Below are positions 51,643 to 58,543 of a stretch of DNA of 64,000 nucleotides, in pieces; position 1 is the first letter of the stretch; every line of letters starts with the position of its first letter. The notes under the pieces are model-generated. The model worked only from the letters and a program-made list of their open reading frames with translations. It was not told the DNA's origin and ran no database searches. The stretch comes from a virus, in IMG/VR virus record IMGVR_UViG_3300025102_000015, positions 21,635 through 85,634 of that record; one strand, 5' to 3'. The translations under genes were made by a program, and so were the position numbers.

Positions 51643-52397
51643 GCACACTCTTTGCAATTATTTTCTTCGTACAGTTTATCCAACTTTTCTTGTTGGACAT
51701 AGGCGATAGGATCTTTTAAACCGGCATCCACAAACCCTTTTACTCTCATACTACTAGACGGCGTAGTAGCATCTGCTAGTTTATCTTTTCTATCTGAATA
51801 ACAAGTCCAAGTATCTTTATACTTAACACCAAGTCTAGCCCCCTCTTTAATAATTTCAGCTTTAGACATTTCAAGCAACGGAGCTTCAATTACAACTCTA
51901 TTTTCTCTATTAAGATCTGTAACGTTATTAACCACATCTACAAACTCTTCACTACCATCCCAGTACCCAGCTAAGGAATCTACCTGAGCCGCACCATACC
52001 AAACAGTATCAGCACCAACACTTTCAGCATACGAAGAGCAGATAGATAAAAACATTAAGTTTCGAAACGGTACATATGATACAGGTTGTGCATCACCAGC
52101 CATTTCACTAATATTGGGATTATCAATATCTTCATTAGTTAAAGATGAAGTAGGAGCAATATCTCTAATGTATTTTACATCTAAGACCTTATTAGTTACC
52201 TCTAAATTAAACCAACCGGAAAACTGCTCGTTAAAATTATTAATTTGTTTATTAACACACGTTAATTCACGTTTATGTCGCTGACCATAATCAAAAGTTA
52301 GAGTATGTATTTCTTCATAACCTCTATCTTGTGCCATATACAACAGCACAGACGAGTCCATTCCACCGCTAAGAGTTAATACTAGTTTACGTTTCAT
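51639..52397 (-). CDS. queC: QueC-like 7-cyano-7-deazaguanine synthase with degenerate zinc site
   Basis: 252 residues. QueC converts 7-carboxy-7-deazaguanine to preQ0 using ATP and ammonia. The PP-loop S-G-G-M-D-S is at 10-15, with T-F-D-Y-G-Q-R-H at 34-41, P-F-R-N at 110-113 and D-T-W-T-C-Y at 195-200. In normal QueC, C-Y is followed by C-G-x-C-x-x-C; here those three Cys positions read Asp, Thr and Ser (about residues 209-215), leaving only Cys199, while G-F-x-x-A-G-x-x-D-P after it is intact. Two extra cysteines are at the extreme C-terminus (248 and 251). Overlaps the TylF-like gene by 11 nt. Identity is firm; whether it makes preQ0 or a related amide/amidine product is open. Confidence 0.85.
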   Translation of the reverse strand: MKRKLVLTLSGGMDSSVLLYMAQDRGYEEIHTLTFDYGQRHKRELTCVNKQINNFNEQFSGWFNLEVTNKVLDVKYIRDIAPTSSLTNEDIDNPNISEMAGDAQPVSYVPFRNLMFLSICSSYAESVGADTVWYGAAQVDSLAGYWDGSEEFVDVVNNVTDLNRENRVVIEAPLLEMSKAEIIKEGARLGVKYKDTWTCYSDRKDKLADATTPSSSMRVKGFVDAGLKDPIAYVQQEKLDKLYEENNCKECA

Positions 52398-53073
52398 TAA
52401 TTATAAAAGCTTTACAGAAGGTACCGTATCTTAAAAATTCTTCTGTTTTAATATTTTTATTTTCTTCCAAAAATTCTTTAAATGCTAATCGTTCACCTTT
52501 ATTCCTATCACCTTTAAAGTGAAACCAATCATCAAATAAAATTATACTACCTGGAACTAGTTTATCTCTAATTAAATTTAGTACAGTCTTTGTGCTAGTA
52601 TATAAATCACAATCTATATGTACAATAGCAATTTTCGAAATATCATTAATTTCTAGATCTTCAAAATAGCCTGGTCTAATAATAGGTGTTTGTAAATTAT
52701 AATGTGAAAAGAAGTTAACTACCTTCTCAGGCGTCACATCTTCACCATAACCAATTAAAGGGTGAAAAGAATGATTAACTTTAAAGACGCCTTTTTCCCA
52801 TCTTGGATGCCCTTCTGAATCTTGTAACCCTTCAAAACTATCAAACCCATAAATTTTTCTATTTATGCTACTTTTTCTATTATGTTGATTTTCGTCTTGA
52901 AAGTATTGTTGATGAGAGTATGCTAGACTAGCTAAGCTCCTTCCCGTGTAACATCCAAACTCACATATATCACCTGGTACGAGTTCGTAGTTAATAAACC
53001 TCACAGCTTTTTTAAAAGCTTCATGACGAATATCACTTAATATCTGTTCGCGAAATTTATGACCAATTTTCAT
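52387..53073 (-). CDS. TylF-like SAM-dependent methyltransferase
   Basis: 228 residues from the ATG at 53073, which lies 5 nt behind TAAATA; an upstream in-frame GTG at 53088 would lie before the motif. Class I methyltransferase core: C-E-F-G-C-Y-T-G-R-S-L near 33-43, Y-G-F-D-S-F-E-G-L near 71-79, H-I-D-C-D-L-Y-T-S-T near 147-156, and I-I-L-F-D-D-W near 171-177, the signature of the macrocin O-methyltransferase (TylF) family that methylates sugars, metal-dependent. With three glycosyltransferases in the window, a methylated glycan on the phage or host is the natural suggestion. Forms an operon with queC. Confidence 0.8.
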   Translation of the reverse strand: MKIGHKFREQILSDIRHEAFKKAVRFINYELVPGDICEFGCYTGRSLASLAYSHQQYFQDENQHNRKSSINRKIYGFDSFEGLQDSEGHPRWEKGVFKVNHSFHPLIGYGEDVTPEKVVNFFSHYNLQTPIIRPGYFEDLEINDISKIAIVHIDCDLYTSTKTVLNLIRDKLVPGSIILFDDWFHFKGDRNKGERLAFKEFLEENKNIKTEEFLRYGTFCKAFIINET

Positions 53074-53077
53074 TATG

Positions 53078-54193
53078 TTATTTATCACTGTCTAATAAAT
53101 CTTCTAATCCAATCTCATCAGGAGCTTCTTCCCCTTCTTTATTACTATATGACCACTCATCTTTAATTCTTTCTTCTAACTTAGGTAAAATAGTTTCCTC
53201 CCAAAGCTTTTCATCTTTACGCCAATTTTTATAATATCCTAACTTTTTACCATCTTCAAGTTGATAGGTAGCTCCAGTTTGTATCACTGCTCCTACTCCA
53301 ACTGCTAAGTCCACTAGTCCGTAGTATCTATCTAAACCAGTAGAGAAAGAAAGATACATTTCACCCTCTAGGTATTGTTTGATAAATCTATTTTTACGAG
53401 TTAAAGCTCTAATAATAATACCAGAGTATTTTTTCTGACCAACAGCTAACTCACCATCAACAGTTTTACCACCATCCGATTTCATAGGCTTACGCGCTAA
53501 TTGTACAGTTACTGATGGTAGATATACACATGATTTACCACCCGGCATATTTTTTTCAATAGAAGGAAACAATGCAGTAGGGTCGTCGTATACATGGTTA
53601 GTACAGAGGATTGTAGTCTGAGTAATAGCACCTAAGTTGGTACAAGTTTGCATTAAGGTTTTCATAGCTCGAGCTTTAGTACCCATATCAGATGAAGTAC
53701 TATCTTTACTCATACGACTGAGTTCAAGTTCAGATTGTAAATTAGCAAGAGAATCAATAGCTACAATAAACTTACCTTCGAGTCCCTTCTCTTTAACAGA
53801 AGTAAGAAATTTATATAGAGCGTTTCTTGCTTGTTCAATACTAGTAGTAGGTACGTATTTTACTTTACTAATATCTAAACCGAGTCTCTCTGCACCATCT
53901 GGATCAATAGCATTTTCAGTATCAAAAATAACAGGAGTAAGACCTTCTTGCTGTGCTTTAGCTAGAATTTTTTGAACAAACAATGACTTACCGGTCATAG
54001 ATTCACCAGCGAGCATAGTTACTCTACCTTTAGGAATTCCACCATTAATTGAACCAGAAATAATCGCATTTAACACATATGATCCAGTATCAATCCATTC
54101 TCCAACATGACTAAGAGTATTATTATCGAGGTAGGTAGCAAAAGGGTTTACTTTATCTATAGCGTCTAATGCGCTAGCAATATCTTTATCCAT
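53078..54193 (-). CDS. uvsX: RecA-like recombinase (UvsX)
   Basis: Strand-exchange protein for recombination-dependent replication and repair. 371 residues (T4 UvsX: 391). Walker A G-E-S-M-T-G-K-S at 63-70, preceded by G-G-I-P-K-G-R-V; V-I-F-D-T-E-N-A near 93-100; Walker B F-I-V-A-I-D-S-L-A-N-L; and the L-x-R-K-N-R-F region. The acidic C-terminus is typical. A sigma70-like promoter sits 7 nt before the ATG. Confidence 0.93.
   Translation of the reverse strand: MDKDIASALDAIDKVNPFATYLDNNTLSHVGEWIDTGSYVLNAIISGSINGGIPKGRVTMLAGESMTGKSLFVQKILAKAQQEGLTPVIFDTENAIDPDGAERLGLDISKVKYVPTTSIEQARNALYKFLTSVKEKGLEGKFIVAIDSLANLQSELELSRMSKDSTSSDMGTKARAMKTLMQTCTNLGAITQTTILCTNHVYDDPTALFPSIEKNMPGGKSCVYLPSVTVQLARKPMKSDGGKTVDGELAVGQKKYSGIIIRALTRKNRFIKQYLEGEMYLSFSTGLDRYYGLVDLAVGVGAVIQTGATYQLEDGKKLGYYKNWRKDEKLWEETILPKLEERIKDEWSYSNKEGEEAPDEIGLEDLLDSDK
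53079..53084 (-). promoter_or_regulatory. Late promoter core (TAAATA) inside the end of uvsX
   Basis: GATAAATA on the minus strand, within the last codons of uvsX, ending 5 nt before the ATG at 53073. It would give the methyltransferase-queC operon late expression separate from uvsX. Confidence 0.6.
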
Positions 54194-54200
54194 ATATAAG

Positions 54201-54228
54201 ATTATATTTTCTTATATATGCTTTTCAA
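54201..54228 (-). promoter_or_regulatory. Sigma70-like promoter of uvsX
   Basis: Minus strand TTGAAA (54228-54223), 16-nt spacer, TATAAT (54206-54201), 7 nt to the ATG at 54193. The -35 lies inside the 3' end of the upstream gene. Confidence 0.65.
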
Positions 54229-54519
54229 CTGTTTAATTTGCTCTAATAGATGGAATACATTAGTTACTTTTATTCTATCTGTTTGTATTGTCATTGGATA
54301 GTTTAATTCTGTATCAATACGTATACCTTCTACGTCACATTCCGGTGTAACCATATCATCTACAAAGTCATATAAACCTTGACTCTTGAGACTTTTATAG
54401 TGATAATCAATTAATGGTCTAGTTGTCTCAACTACAACGTCAGCATCAACCATCATTGTTAGATACCTAAAGTATAGCCCCTCATTTGTGGTTAAATCAG
54501 CTATAATTATAAGATTCAC
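54202..54519 (-). CDS. Hypothetical protein
   Basis: 105 residues from a GTG start placed by the TAAATA core 5 nt upstream. Alpha/beta pattern (N-L-I-I-I-A-D-L-T at the start; helices V-F-H-L-L-E-Q-I-K-Q-L-K at the end). No family recognised; size and place next to uvsX would allow a UvsY-like role but there is no sequence evidence for it. Confidence 0.5.
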   Translation of the reverse strand: MNLIIIADLTTNEGLYFRYLTMMVDADVVVETTRPLIDYHYKSLKSQGLYDFVDDMVTPECDVEGIRIDTELNYPMTIQTDRIKVTNVFHLLEQIKQLKSIYKKI

Positions 54520-54524
54520 ACTTA

Positions 54525-54530
54525 TATTTA
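54525..54530 (-). promoter_or_regulatory. Late promoter core (TATAAATA) right after a terminator
   Basis: Minus-strand TATAAATA ends 5 nt before the GTG at 54519 and begins a few nt after the T-tract of the terminator at 54536-54562, so the two units are insulated. Confidence 0.65.
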
Positions 54531-54535
54531 TAGAT

Positions 54536-54562
54536 AAAAAAAGCCCCTTTCGGGGCTTTTTA
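54536..54562 (-). terminator. Rho-independent terminator
   Basis: Perfect stem (54538-54547 with 54552-54561) made of a GC-rich core flanked by A/T pairs. On the minus strand the loop is GAAA (GNRA type) and the stem runs into a T-tract, so it should end transcripts coming from hsp20 and the noncoding region. Confidence 0.85.
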
Positions 54563-54766
54563 AAGAGGTGGGTGAGAGGATTGTCTGGTTACCTCCAACT
54601 TTCAGTTAGGCAAGATGCAGTTTCATCTTTTTACCTACTTGTACCCCGCATTATACACATAATAGTCAGTTGACCCTCCATGTAAGTCAGCAGTCCCCTT
54701 AACACTCTTGCTTAAAATGTTTATTCAGGCACACCCGGGTTTGGGCTAGCTAAGCCCATTTAAATT
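54563..54766 (-). ncRNA. Candidate structured noncoding RNA or 3' UTR
   Basis: The largest gap in the window (about 200 nt plus terminator). Its G+C is about 40-45%, above the flanking genes. On the minus strand several local hairpins can be drawn: GGGCT-AGCCC at 54741-54755, AAGATG-CATCTT at 54613-54630, AACT-AGTT at 54594-54606, GAGG-CCTC near 54577-54596. The last is followed by the terminator. No conserved ORF, no tRNA T-loop. It could be a regulatory RNA, an hsp20 3' UTR, or a new phage RNA class; strand is inferred from the terminator. Confidence 0.45.
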
Positions 54767-55177
54767 TTAGACTGTATATGTTTTAATATATTCTTCTTTT
54801 TTCCTACGAGGTACATCTACCTCAAGGACTCCATTGATATAAGTGAAGTTAATCTTGTTAAGATCAAACTCTCTCCCGACTGAGAACGACCTATTATAGG
54901 TTTGTTCTTTTTCACCATCATGAGCCTTAACCTTACGTTTAGCTTTGATGTAGACCTCACGTTGGTCAGTGTCTGTCGAAAGATCTAGATCATCTTTCGC
55001 AACTCCAGGTAAATCGATCTGCACACTTAGTGTGTCTTCGTCTGAAGAAAATCGAACTTGATCACCTGTCTTGTAAACTTCTTCCAATTGATGAAAGACA
55101 GGTGTTAAGTTAAAAAAGCCATCAAAGGCTCTTTCGATTTCAGCAATTGGGTTATGTGTATATTTAGTTAGTTTCAT
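54767..55177 (-). CDS. hsp20: Small heat shock protein (Hsp20, alpha-crystallin domain)
   Basis: 136 residues. ATP-independent chaperone. Alpha-crystallin domain from about 44 to 130 with L-S-V-Q-I-D-L-P-G-V near 50-59 and the conserved N-G-V-L-E-V-D-V-P near 115-124. The C-terminal I-x-I oligomerisation motif is not evident. Such genes are common in T4-like cyanophages and other marine T4-like phages and are thought to assist virion protein folding. TAAATA lies 8 nt before the ATG. Followed by the noncoding region and terminator. Confidence 0.93.
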   Translation of the reverse strand: MKLTKYTHNPIAEIERAFDGFFNLTPVFHQLEEVYKTGDQVRFSSDEDTLSVQIDLPGVAKDDLDLSTDTDQREVYIKAKRKVKAHDGEKEQTYNRSFSVGREFDLNKINFTYINGVLEVDVPRRKKEEYIKTYTV

Positions 55178-55185
55178 AGTAAAAG

Positions 55186-55191
55186 TATTTA
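55186..55191 (-). promoter_or_regulatory. Late promoter core (TAAATA) of hsp20
   Basis: AATAAATA on the minus strand, 8 nt before the ATG at 55177. Confidence 0.5.
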
Positions 55192-55217
55192 TTACACAGT
55201 ATATATTTTTTTATCAA

Positions 55218-55580
55218 TTAATCATCAAAAAGTTTAATTACTTCTGGCTCTTCTGTAGGAGCTTGCTCTTGAATGGGCGGTTGTGGGTTATTAATGTTTT
55301 CGTACTGCGTGATAATTCTTTCATCAAGCTCGACATCAGAAGTACTAATAGAACTCTTGGTAAACGTCCAGTTGTTCTTATCTTTGTCTTTTAAGAACTC
55401 CATAAAGATATATGGAAAGGACTGTACTTGAAGTTGACCAGATTGTGGATCAGGTTGTACGTGAATAATCACAGGATTAAACAATGTAATTGTTTTTGGA
55501 TCCTCTTTAGTGACGGTACCTACAACTGTACGTCCAATATGATCAATAATAGTTTTGATTGTTGGTTTTTTGTCTGCCAT
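55218..55580 (-). CDS. Hypothetical protein, Sm-like beta-barrel pattern
   Basis: 120 residues. After a short helix, residues 13-60 alternate strands as in Sm/Hfq-like barrels (R-T-V-V-G-T-V-T-K-E-D-P-K-T-I-T-L-F-N-P-V-I-I-H-V). The C-terminus is Pro/Glu-rich and ends V-I-K-L-F-D-D, resembling the hydrophobic/acidic clamp-binding tails. No experimental family known to me; position between DNA polymerase and hsp20. The upstream sequence AAAATA is a weak late-like core. Confidence 0.5.
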   Translation of the reverse strand: MADKKPTIKTIIDHIGRTVVGTVTKEDPKTITLFNPVIIHVQPDPQSGQLQVQSFPYIFMEFLKDKDKNNWTFTKSSISTSDVELDERIITQYENINNPQPPIQEQAPTEEPEVIKLFDD

Positions 55581-55614
55581 AATAATATTTTAAATTAAAT
55601 TTTGTAAAAATCCA

Positions 55615-55932
55615 CTAACCTTTTTGATATCTTAGTGTATCTGCTACTTTAATTGCTTCATCAAGCGCTTCTTTTGCTTGCTTTGAAAGGTATGTAGATT
55701 TGTCTGATGCATGTGATAGGGCATCTCTCAGAAGAAAAACTGATCTCCTAATTTTTTCAATCTCCGGGGAGTTAATAGTTCCGGAACCATCGTCGTTGCC
55801 GGTGATTACATCTTTTAAGATTGCTAATGTTTCTAATATACCTTGGATTTTACCTCTATTAAACGCAGGGTGTGCGTTTCGAGTATTATCATCTTCAGGT
55901 CTGTCTGTATATCCGCCGGGTTGTAATGCCAT
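55615..55932 (-). CDS. Small hypothetical protein
   Basis: 105 residues from the ATG at 55932. Helical after a Pro/Asp-rich start (G-G-Y-T-D-R-P-E-D-D-N). No family recognised. A TAAATA core lies 8 nt upstream, in the 3' end of the DNA polymerase gene, so late expression is expected. An upstream in-frame start at 55959 overlaps the polymerase gene and lies before the promoter, so it is not used. Confidence 0.55.
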   Translation of the reverse strand: MALQPGGYTDRPEDDNTRNAHPAFNRGKIQGILETLAILKDVITGNDDGSGTINSPEIEKIRRSVFLLRDALSHASDKSTYLSKQAKEALDEAIKVADTLRYQKG

Positions 55933-55939
55933 AATGTTC

Positions 55940-58516
55940 TTATTTACTAAACAAGTCAAAAAGTTCTACTGTAACATTCTCAGCTGGTTTGCGAATATTC
56001 CAACCCACACAATCATAAAATCTTTCGATACCTTGAAACAAAATCTTTTCAAACATTTTATCATAATCAATCTTAAACGTATCTTTAAACTCAGAAGGGT
56101 AAGCATACTTAAAGCCGATACTATCCAATCCGTATTTATTGGGTTTTTCGACATACATATAACGAACTTTATCACCCGAACCTAACGATTCATACTTGTT
56201 TCCTGTATTAAGCTTATCTAAAAGTAGATTATAAAAATATGCAGACTTAACATGTATTGGCATACTTTTCACAGTATTAAATTCGTTACAATCTACAGCA
56301 TACTTCTCGTAACCCTTTACTCCCATAACAAACGCAAGTTCTTCCGGAGATAAACCTTTAAATATATCATACGTCTCGTTGAGTATCTTATTAGTTTCAG
56401 TCAAAGACTGTGTACTTAACATAGTCTCAATAATTTTTTTAGCATACGGCTTAATAGCATTAGGCATAGTAGTTCGAACTACTTCAACTCCTGTATATTT
56501 AAATTTATTTTCCTTAATACCCTCATCATCAAGGATATGCATAACGTATCTTTTCTTTTGCAAAAAGACGCCTACATCCGCTATACATTCTCGCTTAAAC
56601 ACAAACCTACTATCTTTTGATAGTAGGGATTTTTTAGCCCAATTCTGTACACCTTCATTTAAATAGTCCTCAATCTCTTGAATCTTATCATGTGTATCTT
56701 GATGTACATCATCTCCATCTAAAAAGTTTAAACCCTTGCTAACAAGAGGAGTAATAGAAACATACGACGAGTCCGTATCATTGTATACAATACACTCTTC
56801 AAGCTCATTATCAGAGATATCTGGAATCTCTTTTTTGATAAATTGCTTGATAAGCTCATTTGAATATTTAATGACAGCTTGCCCGGTAAGCGTAACAGAA
56901 GATGCGATATCATCATCACCAATAGGAGCATTCTTATTACCCATGTAACCATAACACGAATTAATAAGAATCTTAATAACCATTTGTGATGTATTCAGTC
57001 TCTCTACTTCATACTTCGCGCTAGTATATTCTGCAGAATCTTTTTTAAGTTTCTTAAGTTTTGTCTTAGCTTTAAAGAGGTCTTTCTTAATTTTAACACG
57101 TTGATTATAATAATGCTCTAGAAACTCTGGTATAATACCTTTCTTCTTTTGAGTAAAAAGGAACCCAGCTTTAGACAGTGCACACTCTTCATCTTTTAGG
57201 AACTTTACAAAAGCAGGCTTATCAAGTTCAAACACTTTACCTGTTACATGCTGTATAATAACCTTATCATCTGTGGTCTTCTCTACTCTACCTACTTTAG
57301 TTTCTGGTGAAGTATTCAAAGATATCATCACATTAGGATATAGAGAATTAGCATCAAACGACACAACATGATTTTTAAAACCTTGCTTAGGTTCTGCAAC
57401 ATACGCGCCCGGATTTTTACCGGTATCAGCATTACGTAAAAATGTAGCAATAACCTCACCTCGACGCCTTGCTTTAATGCAAAGAGCACCGTTAATCACC
57501 TGAATAGTTCCCATTGCTCCCTCAAGAGTCGTTAACCCAACATATGAGAGCATTCTCAATAAAGGAACATATTGAAGCTTTTCTTCTAGTCTTACTAAAA
57601 GGTTAACGTCTTGAATGTTGTAGTCAATAAACGTATCCCAGTCTTCATCAGATAAAGTTGCAAGGTTAGTATCACCGTAATCAATCTTTCGTTGACCGAG
57701 CTCAACTTCACCAATTGCATCCAACTTATAAGACTCACGAAGCTTTAAACAAAACCGTCTATATACATCGAGATAATCTAAACAAGCAATACCATCAATA
57801 TAGTATCTTTTTAGATCACGCCCAAACTTACCCTTTACAGCTCTAAAATGTACTCTACCTAGAGGAGATAATCTATCAACATAATCTTGCCCAAGTATAC
57901 GTTCAATTCGATTAATAATATAAGGTATATCAAAGAATTCAGAGTTCCAACCACTTAAGATATCCGGGTAGTCGCTTTCAAGATATTCAATGAACCGGAT
58001 AAACATTTCACGTTCATCTCTACAATGAACATAGTTTAAATTATCAGCACCTTTACCATTATATGGTTTAATACCAAATGTATGAAACTTTTTACTAAAG
58101 TTATCATAACAAGTTATAACGTTTACAACATGAGTTGGGTCTTCTGGGTTAGGAAACGAATCTGGTGAATATGTCTCAATATCAAGTAAACACGTCTTAA
58201 GCGGGTTAGTACTAAATTCCGGTTCTTCGTTTTGCTGCCAGTATAAATCAAGCAAGAATTGCTGAACGGGCGGCATATTTTCAAATACACGCTTTATGTT
58301 TGAGTCACGAACAAATCTAGATCGGTCAAAACTAGTATTAAATTTACGTTTTGATACCTTAGTCCCGTAGATAGATGTTTTATCACCGGCAGTATTTTCA
58401 ACATAGAGATAAGGCTCAAAAGAGCATTCGTGCATTACACGCTTACCATCTTTATCCCAAGTAAATAAATTTACACAACGGTTTCTACCGTTATAAACAA
58501 CATTACGATACGACAT
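55940..58516 (-). CDS. gp43: Family B DNA polymerase (gp43)
   Basis: Replicative polymerase with proofreading. 858 residues (T4: 898). Exonuclease motifs: D-I-E at 112-114, N-x-x-x-F-D at 191-196, Y-x-x-x-D at 299-303. Polymerase motifs: A (F-D-A-N-S-L-Y-P) at 387-394, B (K-I-L-I-N-S-C-Y-G-Y) at 515-524, C (Y-N-D-T-D-S) at 578-583. The C-terminus V-E-L-F-D-L-F-S-K fits a clamp-binding peptide. Preceded by a GGAACT box and TATAAT, not by a late core. All catalytic residues look intact. Confidence 0.96.
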   Translation of the reverse strand: MSYRNVVYNGRNRCVNLFTWDKDGKRVMHECSFEPYLYVENTAGDKTSIYGTKVSKRKFNTSFDRSRFVRDSNIKRVFENMPPVQQFLLDLYWQQNEEPEFSTNPLKTCLLDIETYSPDSFPNPEDPTHVVNVITCYDNFSKKFHTFGIKPYNGKGADNLNYVHCRDEREMFIRFIEYLESDYPDILSGWNSEFFDIPYIINRIERILGQDYVDRLSPLGRVHFRAVKGKFGRDLKRYYIDGIACLDYLDVYRRFCLKLRESYKLDAIGEVELGQRKIDYGDTNLATLSDEDWDTFIDYNIQDVNLLVRLEEKLQYVPLLRMLSYVGLTTLEGAMGTIQVINGALCIKARRRGEVIATFLRNADTGKNPGAYVAEPKQGFKNHVVSFDANSLYPNVMISLNTSPETKVGRVEKTTDDKVIIQHVTGKVFELDKPAFVKFLKDEECALSKAGFLFTQKKKGIIPEFLEHYYNQRVKIKKDLFKAKTKLKKLKKDSAEYTSAKYEVERLNTSQMVIKILINSCYGYMGNKNAPIGDDDIASSVTLTGQAVIKYSNELIKQFIKKEIPDISDNELEECIVYNDTDSSYVSITPLVSKGLNFLDGDDVHQDTHDKIQEIEDYLNEGVQNWAKKSLLSKDSRFVFKRECIADVGVFLQKKRYVMHILDDEGIKENKFKYTGVEVVRTTMPNAIKPYAKKIIETMLSTQSLTETNKILNETYDIFKGLSPEELAFVMGVKGYEKYAVDCNEFNTVKSMPIHVKSAYFYNLLLDKLNTGNKYESLGSGDKVRYMYVEKPNKYGLDSIGFKYAYPSEFKDTFKIDYDKMFEKILFQGIERFYDCVGWNIRKPAENVTVELFDLFSK
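55941..55946 (-). promoter_or_regulatory. Late promoter core (TAAATA) inside the end of gp43
   Basis: AGTAAATA on the minus strand overlapping the polymerase stop, 8 nt before the ATG at 55932. Confidence 0.45.
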
Positions 58517-58524
58517 CTACTACT

Positions 58525-58543
58525 ATTATAATAGCATAGTTCC
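58525..58543 (-). promoter_or_regulatory. GGAACT box and TATAAT before gp43
   Basis: Minus strand GGAACT (58543-58538) overlapping the end of the upstream gene, 7 nt, TATAAT (58530-58525), then 8 nt to the ATG at 58516. No consensus -35 is visible at 16-17 nt. Confidence 0.5.

Noticed and set aside
54488-54673. A 61-codon plus-strand frame across the terminator and the noncoding region
   Set aside because: It runs through a perfect terminator hairpin, lacks promoter and start signals, and has no similarity pattern.
54563-54766. Possible tRNA or tmRNA in the gap before hsp20
   Set aside because: No T-loop GTTCRANYC, no acceptor stem pairing and no tag-like frame; kept only as unknown structured RNA.
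55700-56185. A 161-codon plus-strand reading frame opposite gp43 and the preceding small gene
   Set aside because: It lies antisense to well-supported genes, has no promoter motif and looks like a shadow frame with low-quality composition.
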